Source of the DNA: Chthoniobacteraceae bacterium
Lineage (GTDB): Bacteria > Verrucomicrobiota > Verrucomicrobiia > Chthoniobacterales > Chthoniobacteraceae
DNA: 64,000 nt
Direction: 5' to 3'
NCBI GenBank assembly: GCA_028293625.1
Contig: JAQGOL010000025.1
Span: 186,001 to 250,000, forward strand
The stretch's first letter is position 1, and every line of letters begins with the position of its first letter. A program made the translations under genes and the position numbers. Positions 27,762 through 37,297 of this stretch are shown here, piece by piece. The notes under the pieces are model-generated. The model saw only the letters and a list, made by a program, of their open reading frames with translations, searched no databases and was not told the DNA's origin.

Positions 27762-30379
27762 CCGGGCAAGCGAAGCTCCCCGCCGATCGGGATGCAAAGA
27801 AGAAAAGAAGCGCCGCCGCCCGGTCGATTTTTGGCAACGAGCGATCCGCCATGCGCCTCGGCCAGTCTGCGAGCGATCGAAAGCCCAAGTCCCAACCCGC
27901 CCGCCGGGCTTCCTGGCACGCGGTAAAACTTTTCAAAAACCTTCTCCTCCAAACCCTCCGGCAAACCGCGTCCGTGGTCAGCGACTTCGAATTGAACCCC
28001 TCGATCCACGCGCCGGATTACAAGACTGATTGGCCTGGCTGAAGCTCCATGGGTTGAGCTGTTAAGGAGCAGAGTGGCGAGCGCTTGTTGGATTAAACTT
28101 GCGTCAACGCGGATCGGCGGCGGTTCTCCTATGACTTCCACATTTACCTCGCCGCTGCCAAGGCCCGCGCATTCAATGGCTTCCATGGCAAGTTCAGCCG
28201 GCTCGCACCACTCCTGGCTCAGCTTTACCATGCCGGACTCCAATCGCGTTGCATCGAGAAGATTTTCCACGGTGCGCCGCAGACGCTCATTGGCCCGGCG
28301 CAGTTCCCCGAGGTCCACCTCCCCCTGATCCAGGGCCGCGCTGATCGTTGCAATCGGCGTCTTGAGCTCATGAGAGACGCTGTCGAAGAGCGTTTTTTGC
28401 AATCTCTCGGAGGCCGCAACCACGAGGGCATGCCGTTGAGCCGCAGCCAGCCTTTCTTTTTCCGCAACGACGGCCAGCTGCGCGGCAAACGCTTCCAATA
28501 ACTCGCGTTGTTCGGGAGCAAGAATCGATTCCCCAACCAGCTCCAGAGACAACACCCCTTCCACGCGGTCCGCCACAAGAAGAGGCAAGTGCAATGCCGC
28601 CCCGTCCGGCAAAGTATCCGTCGTGCGGCCTGCCGCCTGCCTGTTTTGAAAAACCCACGCCGCCACCCCTTCTTCTTTTGCCGGCAAACTCCATGTGCTT
28701 GCAGGATGCGATTCCGCCATGAATGCCCCGCTTTCATCACGCAGGAGCGCGGCGGCTTTCAGTTTGAACGTTTTTCCCAGCTGCGACATGATGACCCGAA
28801 CCGCTTCCTCGAGTGAATCGGCCGCGGCCAATGCGCGAGTAAGCTGGTAGAGCGCCGTTGCGCGCTCCTCGCGCCGGCGCCCCAGACGTTCCCTTTCATG
28901 CAGACGGGTCGTAAGATGCCCAACGATCACCGCGACCGCGAAGAACATGAAAAACATCATGACATCCTGCGGCGCGCTGATGCGGATGGTATAAAGCGGG
29001 GGAATAAAAAGGTAGTTCCAGAGTAACGCGCTCAGTGCGGCCAATACAAAGGTTGGGCGGCGTTGAAGATAGGTGCCGGCGAGCATCACAGTAAGCAGGT
29101 AGATCAGTGCCACTGACCAATAACCAATCCACCCCTGGGCAATCACACTAATCGCTGTCACCCCAGCCACCAGAGCCAAGACAAAACCATATTGCGGCCA
29201 CGGTTGAGGCAACGATTCGCCTTCCTGTGCCTCCCTCGATTCCCCCTGCGTGCGCAAAAGCTGGATATCGATATTCCCGCTGTGCTCAATGAGCCAGACT
29301 ACCGGTGAGCGGCTTGGAACAAACCAGCGCCATGGAGTGCCGACGGGCTTTCCGAGAATCATTTGGGTGACCCCGTGCTGTTGCGCGACCTTAAGCAGCG
29401 CCTGGCCCACATGAATGCCGCTTGTAAGCACCACCTCGGCACCAAGCTGCCGGGCCAGCGCAAGATTGGACGCCCGCCGTTTCTCCGATTCGGTGGAAAG
29501 CGGTGTGGAAGTCTCCACCGAAACAGCCATCCAAGGCGCTTCCAAGCCGGCGGCATAGCGGCGGGTCCAGCGAATCAACTCAGTGGAGTAAGGATTGGAG
29601 CTCACCGCCACAAGCAGACGGTCGCCACTGCGCCATGCATCGGGAACGGTCGCACAGCGCAAGGTCCGAAGCCTGCGATCGACATGCTCGGCCGTGAGTC
29701 GTAGCGCCATCTCGCGCAACGCCATCAGGTTTCCTTCCCGAAAGAAGTTTTCCGAGGCAGCCGCGGCCCTGTCGCCCAGGTAAACTTTGCCTTCCCCCAA
29801 CCGCTGCCGAAGCTGCTCGGGAGTCAGGTCAATCAACTCAATCTCATCGGCCAGATCGAGCAATGAATCCGGCACGGTCTCGCGGACCGTGATGCCTGTG
29901 ATCTGGCGAACCGCATCGGTGCGGCTCTCGATGTGCTGGACGTTAAGGGTCGTGAATACATCAATCCCTGCGTCGAGCAATTCGAGCACGTCCTGATAGC
30001 GCTTCGGATGGCGGGAACCGGGTATATTGGTATGAGCCAATTCATCCACCAAAACGAGATTGGGATGCCACACCAGGATCGCGTCCAGATCAAACTCCTC
30101 AAGCAACGTGCCTCGATATTCGACCTGCATGCGGGGCAACACCGGCAGATTTTCCAGCAACGCCTGCGTCTCGGGGCGTCCATGTGTTTCAACGATGCCC
30201 GCAACCACCTCGCACCCGTCCGCGAGCTTCTGTCGCACCGCCGATAGCATGGCATAAGTCTTGCCGACCCCGGGGCACATGCCGAAGAAGATCTTCAGAT
30301 GTCCCCGGGAAGCTTTAGCCTGCTCGGCCTGGATGGAAGCCAGCAGGGCGTCAGGACTTGGCCGCTCGGATTCGTTCAT
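27758..30379 (-). CDS. kdpD: KdpD sensor histidine kinase
   Basis: An 873-aa protein from the ATG at 30379 (the frame runs further but overlaps kdpC). The N-terminal KdpD domain has Walker A GMCPGVGKT (33-41) and VDELAHTNIPGS. A UspA-like domain follows, then four close membrane helices around 410-500, a GAF-like region, and the kinase: HisKA with SVSHELKTP (H670) and an ATPase domain with DHGRGLPEG and GLGLGLSIARRL. This is the complete usual architecture, near the length of the E. coli protein. It senses K+ and ionic conditions in the inner membrane and phosphorylates KdpE. kdpC ends 10 bases upstream. Confidence 0.96.
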   Translation of the reverse strand: MNESERPSPDALLASIQAEQAKASRGHLKIFFGMCPGVGKTYAMLSAVRQKLADGCEVVAGIVETHGRPETQALLENLPVLPRMQVEYRGTLLEEFDLDAILVWHPNLVLVDELAHTNIPGSRHPKRYQDVLELLDAGIDVFTTLNVQHIESRTDAVRQITGITVRETVPDSLLDLADEIELIDLTPEQLRQRLGEGKVYLGDRAAAASENFFREGNLMALREMALRLTAEHVDRRLRTLRCATVPDAWRSGDRLLVAVSSNPYSTELIRWTRRYAAGLEAPWMAVSVETSTPLSTESEKRRASNLALARQLGAEVVLTSGIHVGQALLKVAQQHGVTQMILGKPVGTPWRWFVPSRSPVVWLIEHSGNIDIQLLRTQGESREAQEGESLPQPWPQYGFVLALVAGVTAISVIAQGWIGYWSVALIYLLTVMLAGTYLQRRPTFVLAALSALLWNYLFIPPLYTIRISAPQDVMMFFMFFAVAVIVGHLTTRLHERERLGRRREERATALYQLTRALAAADSLEEAVRVIMSQLGKTFKLKAAALLRDESGAFMAESHPASTWSLPAKEEGVAAWVFQNRQAAGRTTDTLPDGAALHLPLLVADRVEGVLSLELVGESILAPEQRELLEAFAAQLAVVAEKERLAAAQRHALVVAASERLQKTLFDSVSHELKTPIATISAALDQGEVDLGELRRANERLRRTVENLLDATRLESGMVKLSQEWCEPAELAMEAIECAGLGSGEVNVEVIGEPPPIRVDASLIQQALATLLLNSSTHGASARPISLVIRRVDRGVQFEVADHGRGLPEGLEEKVFEKFYRVPGSPAGGLGLGLSIARRLAEAHGGSLVAKNRPGGGASFLLCIPIGGELRLPG

Positions 30380-30389
30380 ACCTGGCAGC

Positions 30390-30935
30390 TCAATGTCCCG
30401 CCGATGCCCCGTGGCTGAGTGCAAGATTGAGCTTGAGCACATTGACCCGCGCCTCACCGAACAAGCCAAACTGCGGCCCTTCAACGAACTGATCAACCAA
30501 AGCAATCAGCGGCTCAACGGGGAGATGCCTCGCGGCCGCCACCCGCGCTGCTTCATACCTGGCGGCCTCCGGCGTAATATGCGGATCGAGCCCGCTCCCG
30601 GAGGTCGTCAATAAATCGGATGGAACCTCCGGAACAGTGCGCCGCTCCTCGATTGCTTTTTTCAGGGTATTACTTGCAGGTCCCAGGTTGCTGGCTCCGC
30701 TTGGGACCGTGGAATAGTCCGCGGCACTGGGCCGCGGCCGGAAGTAGAGCGGGTCTTCGGTTTTTTGTGCGAGCAGTTCAGAGCCGATTATTTGCCCATC
30801 CTGCTTAATCAGCGATCCCATGGAAGCGTGAGGAAATGCAGCGCGGCCGATCGCCGTAATGACAAGTGGATAAGCGATGCCGGTGACAAATGTGAGAAGT
30901 GCAAGAATGCGAAGGGAAACGAGAAACGTTTTCAT
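30390..30935 (-). CDS. kdpC: KdpC, potassium-transporting ATPase subunit C
   Basis: A 181-aa protein with one N-terminal membrane helix (LRILALLTFVTGIAYPLVITAIG) and a soluble extracytoplasmic domain. Family blocks are GSLIKQDGQIIGSELLAQ, YFRPRPSAADY, SGSGLDPHI and LNLAL near the C-terminus. KdpC stabilises the KdpFABC complex and raises its apparent ATP affinity. The length is normal, and it lies 49 bases after kdpB and 10 before kdpD on the minus strand. Confidence 0.95.
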   Translation of the reverse strand: MKTFLVSLRILALLTFVTGIAYPLVITAIGRAAFPHASMGSLIKQDGQIIGSELLAQKTEDPLYFRPRPSAADYSTVPSGASNLGPASNTLKKAIEERRTVPEVPSDLLTTSGSGLDPHITPEAARYEAARVAAARHLPVEPLIALVDQFVEGPQFGLFGEARVNVLKLNLALSHGASAGH

Positions 30936-30984
30936 GGAAGTTGCCGATACAGGAGTGCGTTGAAGTTTTGATTAATACCTGGAT

Positions 30985-33069
30985 TCATGCGAGCCCCAGC
31001 CCGGCCAGGAGAAGATCGATTAGTTTGATTCCGATAAACGGCACAATCACACCGCCCAAGCCGTAAACCATTACATTGCGACGAAGCACGGCGACCGCGC
31101 CCATCGCACGGTATTGCACGCCGCGAAGCGCCAGCGGGATCAGCGCAATGATGATGAGCGCATTAAAAATCACGGCGCTGAGAATGGCGCTTTCAGGGCT
31201 GTGCAGATGCATTAAATCAAGCGCCGCCAACGGGCCCCGCTCGCCGGGAATGGTCGCATACAAGCCCAGGAACATCGCGGGAATGATGGCAAAATATTTG
31301 GCCACGTCGTTCGCGATGGAAAAGGTGGTAAGCGCGCCGCGTGTCATGAGGAGTTGTTTTCCGATTTCCACCACCTCAATCAGTTTGGTTGGGTTGCTAT
31401 CAAGATCGACCATGTTGCCCGCTTCCCTTGCAGCCTGGGTTCCCGTGCTCATCGCCACGCCAACATCGGCGTGCGCCAGTGCCGGCGCGTCGTTTGTGCC
31501 GTCTCCTGTCATCGCCACAAGATGACCTTTTGCCTGTTCCTCGCGAATCCGCGCCAGCTTATCCTCCGGCGTGGCTTCGGCCATGAAATCATCCACCCCG
31601 GCTTCGACGGCAATCGCCGCTGCGGTCATTGGATTATCGCCGGTAATCATCACCGTGCGAATGCCCATCTTGCGCAGCTGCGCGAAACGCTCGCGAATGC
31701 CGCCTTTAACCACATCCTTCAGCTGCACGACCCCGAGCACACGCCGCTGCTCGGCGACAACCAGGGGGGTGCCGCCGGACGCCGAGACCTTTTCAACAAG
31801 CGCCTGCACCTCAGATGGGTAGCTGCCGCCGTTTTCTTCCACCCAACGCCGCATGGAATCAGCCGCGCCTTTACGCCACCGGATCAACCCGCCCTCCATG
31901 TCAACGCCGCTCATCCGCGAGTGGGCGCTAAATGGGATCCATGTGACGTGCCTTTCGGAAATGTCATGTGCGCGCAGGTTAAATCGTTCCTTGGCGAGCA
32001 CCACGATGCTGCGGCCCTCAGGCGTTTCATCTGCCATCGAAGCAAGATGCGCAGCCACGGCGAGCTCCTTCTCTTCTACTCCGGGCGCGGGCATGAATGC
32101 GGCAGCCTGCCGGTTGCCCATGGTGATCGTGCCGGTTTTATCCAGCAAAAGCACGTCGATGTCGCCCGCCGCCTCGACCGCCCGGCCGGAGGTGGCCAGA
32201 ACATTGCGTTGGATAAGCCGGTCGATGCCGCTGATCCCTATAGCGCTAAGCAATCCTCCTATCGTTGTGGGAATAAGGCAGACGAGGAGGGAGACCAAAA
32301 CAACAAGGGATACATTAACGGCGCCGGCTTGTCCGGCAAGCTTCTCACTGAAATGCGCCAGGGCTGGAAGCGTTCCAACGGCCAGCACGAAGACGAGCGT
32401 CAGGCTTACCAGTAGAATCCCAAGTGCGATTTCGTTAGGCGTGCGTTGACGGCTGGCACTTTCAACCATGGCTATCATGCGATCAAGAAACGCGTTACCT
32501 GGCTCATTGGTGACCAGGATGACTATCCTGTCGCTAATTACACGCGTTCCCCCTGTCACCGCACTATGGTCGCCTCCGCTTTCCCTGATCACCGGCGCTG
32601 ACTCCCCGGTAATCGCGCTTTCATCCACTGTGGCGATTCCTTCCACCACATCGCCATCCGCGGGAATGATATCGCCGGCCTCGCACACCACGAGGTCGCC
32701 CTTATGCAAATCGCCCGCGACCACGATATCCTCCGTACTTCCCCGAAGCCGCCGCGCCATGGTAGTCGTGCGCATCCGGCGCAGCGAAGCCGCCTGGGCC
32801 TTGCCCCTGCCTTCTGCCAGCGCTTCCGCGAAGTTGGCAAAGAAGACGGTAAACCAAAGCCAAACCGTGATCTGGAGATTAAATCCGCTTGGACTCCTGA
32901 AGCAAACCGCTGTCGTGACGATCGCGCCGAGGAATACCACGAACATCACGGGATTTCGTAATTGCGCGCGGGGATCAAGTTTTTTAAGAGCATCAACAGC
33001 TGCGAGCTTCAGTAGCGCGGCATCGGCAAACGCGGATTGACTATGAGAGGAAGATTTTAAAGTAGACAT
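30985..33069 (-). CDS. kdpB: KdpB, P-type ATPase subunit of the potassium pump
   Basis: A 694-aa P-type ATPase. The phosphorylation motif is DKTGT with D310; the actuator motif is TGES (154-157), whose Ser corresponds to the residue phosphorylated to inhibit E. coli KdpB. The hinge reads [11 protein letters not shown] and the nucleotide-binding domain includes KGAAD. Seven membrane helices are expected. It drives K+ uptake through KdpA with ATP hydrolysis in the inner membrane. All catalytic residues seen are intact, so the pump should be functional. Confidence 0.97.
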   Translation of the reverse strand: MSTLKSSSHSQSAFADAALLKLAAVDALKKLDPRAQLRNPVMFVVFLGAIVTTAVCFRSPSGFNLQITVWLWFTVFFANFAEALAEGRGKAQAASLRRMRTTTMARRLRGSTEDIVVAGDLHKGDLVVCEAGDIIPADGDVVEGIATVDESAITGESAPVIRESGGDHSAVTGGTRVISDRIVILVTNEPGNAFLDRMIAMVESASRQRTPNEIALGILLVSLTLVFVLAVGTLPALAHFSEKLAGQAGAVNVSLVVLVSLLVCLIPTTIGGLLSAIGISGIDRLIQRNVLATSGRAVEAAGDIDVLLLDKTGTITMGNRQAAAFMPAPGVEEKELAVAAHLASMADETPEGRSIVVLAKERFNLRAHDISERHVTWIPFSAHSRMSGVDMEGGLIRWRKGAADSMRRWVEENGGSYPSEVQALVEKVSASGGTPLVVAEQRRVLGVVQLKDVVKGGIRERFAQLRKMGIRTVMITGDNPMTAAAIAVEAGVDDFMAEATPEDKLARIREEQAKGHLVAMTGDGTNDAPALAHADVGVAMSTGTQAAREAGNMVDLDSNPTKLIEVVEIGKQLLMTRGALTTFSIANDVAKYFAIIPAMFLGLYATIPGERGPLAALDLMHLHSPESAILSAVIFNALIIIALIPLALRGVQYRAMGAVAVLRRNVMVYGLGGVIVPFIGIKLIDLLLAGLGLA

Positions 33070-33106
33070 TGAATAGAGAAATTAGAATCCGGGAAGTAAT
33101 CGAGAT

Positions 33107-34798
33107 TTAGAAAGAGCGGCCCGCTCCCATCACCAGATGCTCGACAATGGGCCCCAGAGTAAGCGCCGGAAAAAACGTAAGCGCGCCGACGATCAGGATG
33201 ACCGCCACCAACAGGCCGGCAAAGGTGAAGCCTGTGGTGGGAAACGTGCCGGGGGACGGCGGCGCCACCTTTTTCCCCGCCATGCTTCCCGCAATTGCCA
33301 ATACCGGGCCGATAATGGCAAAGCGCCCGAGGAACATGCAGATGGCCAGAGTGTAGTTATAGAAGTTGTTGTTCACGCCGACGCCTGCGAGCGCGCTGCC
33401 GTTGTTTGCCGCTGCGGAAGCGAACGCATAAAACATCTCGCTGAAACCATGCGGGCCTTGGTTGCCGAGAGTAGCCGAACCGGCAGGGATTGAACACGCC
33501 ACGGCCAGGCCGATTAAAATACAGACACAGGGCGCCAGCGCCGCCACTACCGACCATCGGACTTCATGCGCTTCGATTTTCTTTCCCAAATACTCCGGAC
33601 TCCTTCCAACCATCAGCCCTGCCAGAAACACGGTAAGCACGACGAACACGAGCATCCCATACATGCCGGCGCCGACACCTCCAAAGATGACTTCGCCCAG
33701 CAAAAGATTGAGCAATGCGACACCGCCCGCCAAAGGTGTCAGGCTGTCGTGCATGGCGTTGACCGCGCCACACGATGCATCGGTTGTAATTGTAGAAAAG
33801 AGGACCGAATTCATGACTCCAAACCGGACTTCTTTTCCTTCCATGTTCGAGGCAAGCCCAGTCACTGCATTCGGCTGTAATTCGGCCCACCACGAGATGG
33901 CAAACCCTGCCAGGAAAAGAGCCAGCATCGCCCCAAAAATAGTCCAGCCTTGCCGGCGGTCCTTTGTCATGAGGCCATAGGTGTAGGTCAGTCCGGCTGG
34001 AATGGCGAAGATCGCCAGCATTTCAATAAAGTTGCTAAAGGGTGTGGGATTCTCGAAGGGATGCGCTGAGTTTTGGCCAAAATAACCGCCGCCGTTCGTC
34101 CCCAGTTGCTTGATTGCGATCTGCGAGGCCACGGGCCCCAATGGAATAAGCTGTTCAATCCCGTCTGGAGGTTTTGCCGCCACGTAAGCTGAAAAAGTCT
34201 GCGGCACGCCCTGCCAGATCAGCACGATAGCCATCACCATCGAAAGCGGCGCCAGCAGATACAACGTAGCGCGCACAAGGTCCGCCCAGAAATTGCCGAT
34301 CGTCTCCGCTGACTTGCGAGTCAGCCCTCGCGCCAAGGCGATAAGGACCGCAATTCCCGTTGCCGCGCTGACGAAATTTTGCACGGTTAAACCGGCCATC
34401 TGCACAAGATAACCGAGCGTGCTTTCCCCCGAATAAGCCTGCCAATTGGTATTAGTGACAAAAGAAACCGCGGTGTTCAGTGCCAGGGCAAATGGCACAT
34501 TTGGAAAATTCTGCGGATTCAGCGGAAGCCACTGCTGGGTTAGCTGGAGTGCCAACAGAACCGCGATCCCAAGGATGTTAAATGCGAACAACGCGCCCGC
34601 GTATTCGGTCCAGCGCATTTCGCGCTCAGGCGCCACTCCCGCCATTTTATAGATCAACCGTTCAAGCGGTCCGATAACGGCCGACAAAATATTTCGCCGG
34701 CCGGAAAAGACCCGGTGCATAAACATTCCAAGAAGCGGAGTGATCGCCAGGAGAATTCCCAGGTAGAGGAAGATCTGCACCCAATCGTGTGGTTTCAT
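33107..34798 (-). CDS. kdpA: KdpA, potassium-binding/translocating subunit
   Basis: A 563-aa membrane protein, about ten helices, built from four K+-channel-like repeats. The pore loops are visible: TNTNWQAYSGE, LGTNGGGYFGQNSAHPFENPT-type second loop, the GAVNAMHDSLTP third loop, and ANNGSALAG in the fourth. It is the first gene of kdpABCDE and sits 88 bases from the divergent Asp-box protein gene. No open frame for the small KdpF subunit was found just upstream, so KdpF is either absent, elsewhere, or too divergent to see. Confidence 0.96.
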   Translation of the reverse strand: MKPHDWVQIFLYLGILLAITPLLGMFMHRVFSGRRNILSAVIGPLERLIYKMAGVAPEREMRWTEYAGALFAFNILGIAVLLALQLTQQWLPLNPQNFPNVPFALALNTAVSFVTNTNWQAYSGESTLGYLVQMAGLTVQNFVSAATGIAVLIALARGLTRKSAETIGNFWADLVRATLYLLAPLSMVMAIVLIWQGVPQTFSAYVAAKPPDGIEQLIPLGPVASQIAIKQLGTNGGGYFGQNSAHPFENPTPFSNFIEMLAIFAIPAGLTYTYGLMTKDRRQGWTIFGAMLALFLAGFAISWWAELQPNAVTGLASNMEGKEVRFGVMNSVLFSTITTDASCGAVNAMHDSLTPLAGGVALLNLLLGEVIFGGVGAGMYGMLVFVVLTVFLAGLMVGRSPEYLGKKIEAHEVRWSVVAALAPCVCILIGLAVACSIPAGSATLGNQGPHGFSEMFYAFASAAANNGSALAGVGVNNNFYNYTLAICMFLGRFAIIGPVLAIAGSMAGKKVAPPSPGTFPTTGFTFAGLLVAVILIVGALTFFPALTLGPIVEHLVMGAGRSF

Positions 34799-34886
34799 CC
34801 CTGAAGGGTCGCCGGGATCGGTCCGGGCGCATAGTTAAGCAGAGACCCGATTCCGCTAAAAAACTGCTAAATATGGAAGGAGAAGG
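34799..34886. promoter_or_regulatory. Divergent spacer upstream of kdpA and the Asp-box gene
   Basis: These 88 bases should carry the kdp promoter and KdpE site on the minus strand. On the plus strand a strong Shine-Dalgarno, AAGGAG at 34877-34882, lies 4 bases before the ATG at 34887 and fixes that gene's start. No clear -35/-10 pair was identified. Confidence 0.4.
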
Positions 34887-36017
34887 ATGGAGTTTCCTGC
34901 CTTGATCCGTAATTTTTCCTGTATGTTCCTCCGCCTCACCTCTCTTTTCCTGACGCAGATGTTTATACTCGCATTGCGCGCTTGCGGCGGCCAGCCGGTT
35001 GAGATTATCCCGCAGGAACTCCGCGGCGCCATTCAGCCGCAGGTGGCAATGTCCCCGGATGGCGGCGTGCATGTGGTTTTCGGTAAAACCACTTCAATCT
35101 ATTACACAGGATCAAAAGACGGCGGCGCCACGTTTTCCGTGCCTGTCCGCATCGCCGATTTACCTAAACTAGCTCTTGGGATGCGCCGTGGACCGCGGAT
35201 AGCGGCGACCGAAACACTGCTTACCGTCAGTGCGATCTCGCATGGTGATGGCAACCTTTACTCGTGGCATTCCGCGGATCATGGAACGACCTGGAAAGCC
35301 GGACAGACTATTCTCAACGACGTGCCCAACTCAGCCCGTGAAGGTCTCCATGCCATGGCTGGAAACGGCACCGGCCTATTGGCAACCGTTTGGCTCGATA
35401 TGCGCGGCACCGGCATGGAAATCTGGAGCAGCGTTTCGCACGATGGCGGAGCGGAATGGGGCCCCAATCGATGTGTGTATAAATCCCCCGCGGGCCACGT
35501 CTGCGAATGTTGCCACCCGAACGTCGCCATCGACTCGCAGGGGCGGATCGCAATCATGTTCCGCAACTGGCTCAATGGTTCCCGCGACATGTATATGGTT
35601 TCAAGCGCCGATGGCGGACTTACTTTTGGTTCCGCTCAAAAACTCGGCGCCGGCACTTGGAAACTCGATGGCTGCCCCATGGACGGCGGCGCACTCACCT
35701 TCAGCGCCCCAGGCAAGATCGTCAGCGCATGGCGGCGCGAGAAAACCGCCTTCGCCACGGGTTCCAATCCGGACATTGAAGAGCGGCTTGCGGACTTCGC
35801 GGCTCAGCCTGTTGTTGTTGCCGGAGATTTCGGCATCGCTCAAATCTGGCAGCAGGATGGCGGTCTCATGTTAAGAAAGGGAAACGCCACGCCGGTCCGG
35901 CTTGCTGGCGGCGCCATGTTCGCGGCCGCAGCCAGCGTGCCGGGCTATAAGCCGATGGTCGTCTGGGAATCGAACGTATCCGGGATCAAAACCCTTTTGG
36001 CTGCGCCATTGGAGTAA
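34887..36017 (+). CDS. Exported Asp-box (sialidase-like) beta-propeller protein
   Basis: A 376-aa protein with four Asp-box repeats, S-x-D-x-G-x-x-W/F: SKDGGATF (76-83), SADHGTTW (129-136), SHDGGAEW (184-191) and SADGGLTF (240-247). These mark a six-bladed sialidase-type propeller. An export signal occupies about 8-34; an in-frame ATG at 34923 gives a shorter signal, but the strong Shine-Dalgarno favours 34887. A Cys cluster (C206, C208, C209 in CECCHPN) sits between boxes 3 and 4. The Arg triad and Tyr-Glu pair of true sialidases are not evident, so annotation as exo-alpha-sialidase would rest on fold only; a glycan- or protein-binding role is as likely. Confidence 0.8.
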   Translation: MEFPALIRNFSCMFLRLTSLFLTQMFILALRACGGQPVEIIPQELRGAIQPQVAMSPDGGVHVVFGKTTSIYYTGSKDGGATFSVPVRIADLPKLALGMRRGPRIAATETLLTVSAISHGDGNLYSWHSADHGTTWKAGQTILNDVPNSAREGLHAMAGNGTGLLATVWLDMRGTGMEIWSSVSHDGGAEWGPNRCVYKSPAGHVCECCHPNVAIDSQGRIAIMFRNWLNGSRDMYMVSSADGGLTFGSAQKLGAGTWKLDGCPMDGGALTFSAPGKIVSAWRREKTAFATGSNPDIEERLADFAAQPVVVAGDFGIAQIWQQDGGLMLRKGNATPVRLAGGAMFAAAASVPGYKPMVVWESNVSGIKTLLAAPLE

Positions 36018-36165
36018 GCGCATTCATAAACCGCGCTCTCAGGATAATTCGGATTTAAGGTCCGGAATATTGCGCGTTGGAAGAAAGCGGATCGACGCCA
36101 TTGGAAAGCAGAGCAGGCAGGCGTCATACCACCGCTGGCGATATCGTTCCCGTATTGGTGTGAAC

Positions 36166-36453
36166 ATGAAACGCCCTGCCGAACTTCAATTGATCGCCGC
36201 GCTTCTCGCCGGCTCGCTCGCACTCTCCGCACAAGCCCAGACGACAGAGAAAACGCCCGGAGGCAAAGCTGGAACTCCCACCGCGCCTATTCCCGGAGTG
36301 CCCACGGCGCCGGAAAAACCAGCACGCCCGGCTCCCGAGGCACCTGTGAACAAGCCGGCTGATGTACCCACTACTCCGGCCAAACCAGGATCGCCGAGTG
36401 AAAAGCCTGTAGCACCAGAGGCTCCCCAGCCTGAAGCGCCAAAAACGAAGTAG
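36166..36453 (+). CDS. Small secreted Pro/Ala-rich protein
   Basis: A 95-aa product with a clear signal peptide (basic MKRP, core LIAALLAGSLALSAQA, cleavage expected around residue 23). The mature part is almost wholly Pro, Ala, Lys, Thr and Glu with repeated PTAP, PEKP, PEAP motifs and is likely unstructured. It may be a cell-wall-spanning spacer or a low-complexity periplasmic protein; no family is recognised. A well-formed terminator lies 34 bases after its stop codon, supporting that this is a transcribed gene and the end of its unit. Confidence 0.65.
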   Translation: MKRPAELQLIAALLAGSLALSAQAQTTEKTPGGKAGTPTAPIPGVPTAPEKPARPAPEAPVNKPADVPTTPAKPGSPSEKPVAPEAPQPEAPKTK

Positions 36454-36487
36454 CTTAACACCGATACCTTAACATTGCGGTTAGTTT

Positions 36488-36525
36488 AGAGCCGGCAATC
36501 CCACGATTGCCGGCTCTGCTTTTTT
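36488..36525 (+). terminator. Rho-independent terminator
   Basis: Perfect 12-bp stem (AGAGCCGGCAAT at 36488-36499 with ATTGCCGGCTCT at 36506-36517), a 6-base loop CCCACG, then GC and six Ts (36520-36525). It closes the unit ending with the proline-rich gene and is the clearest terminator in the window. Confidence 0.93.
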
Positions 36526-36643
36526 GAACCCCTGTGGAAAATGAAGCCTGCGCGCGCAAGCCATTGTTCCAACATGGGAAAGGTAGAGGCTTTACTTGCA
36601 GGCGTCCGCTTAACGCGACACGCCGTAATGAAAGGACTCACCC

Positions 36644-37159
36644 ATGGCATCCTTTCTTTCTTTATTACTCACCTCATTCAAATCCGGAACCGGCGGGCTG
36701 CGCACGGTTGCCCATGTCGATCTTCCCAAATTCATGGGGGATTGGTATGTGATCGCCAATATCCCGTACTTTGCTGAGAAAGGATGTGTTGACTCGGTGG
36801 AAAGTTACGCGTTGCGCGCCGATGGCCGGATCGACAACGGGTTTGCTTATCGCAAGGAATCGTTCGAGGCGCCGGTTCAGAGAATTAAGGCGCTAGCCTG
36901 GGTCCACGATAAAGGCTCCAATGCGGAGTGGCGGGTCCGGTTCTTCGGGATTTTAACCGTCAAATATCTCGTGCTTGATTTGGACAAGGATTACCGATGG
37001 GCGGTCATTGGGCATCCTTCGCGCGACTACGGCTGGGTGCTGGCGCGCGAAAAGACACTTTCTGAAGCGGAATATCGCGCGATCCTCGGCCGTCTTTCAG
37101 AACAGGGTTATGATCCGGGCCGGTTTGAAAAAGTGCCACAGCTGCCGGCAAAAGGGTGA
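36644..37159 (+). CDS. Lipocalin family protein (Blc-like)
   Basis: A 171-aa bacterial lipocalin. The signature G-x-W is in KFMGDWYVIANIPYFAEKG; the rest follows the family: VESYALRADGRIDNGFAYRK, AEWRVRFFGILTVKYLVLDLD, YRWAVIGHPSRDYGWVLAREK. Such proteins bind lipids or other hydrophobic ligands, usually at the outer membrane. The N-terminus (MASFLSLLLTSF) is short and hydrophobic but lacks the lipobox Cys of Blc, so export is uncertain. It stands alone between the terminator and operon 2. Confidence 0.88.
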   Translation: MASFLSLLLTSFKSGTGGLRTVAHVDLPKFMGDWYVIANIPYFAEKGCVDSVESYALRADGRIDNGFAYRKESFEAPVQRIKALAWVHDKGSNAEWRVRFFGILTVKYLVLDLDKDYRWAVIGHPSRDYGWVLAREKTLSEAEYRAILGRLSEQGYDPGRFEKVPQLPAKG

Positions 37160-37297
37160 CAGCGCGGTTTCTGCCATGGGGAGGAAACAAATTGTCGATC
37201 GACATTTCTTCGCTTTTGACTGTTATACAGTTCCGAAACCCCGAGGACCTCCCTTTGCATTTGAGTGCCTGGGAGATGCACCCTGCCGATTGCCTTT

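Noticed and set aside
34799-34886. kdpF small subunit gene upstream of kdpA
   Set aside because: No hydrophobic ~30-codon frame with a start was found in this spacer on the minus strand.
34887-36017. Confident sialidase annotation
   Set aside because: Asp boxes only show the propeller fold; catalytic residues were not identified.
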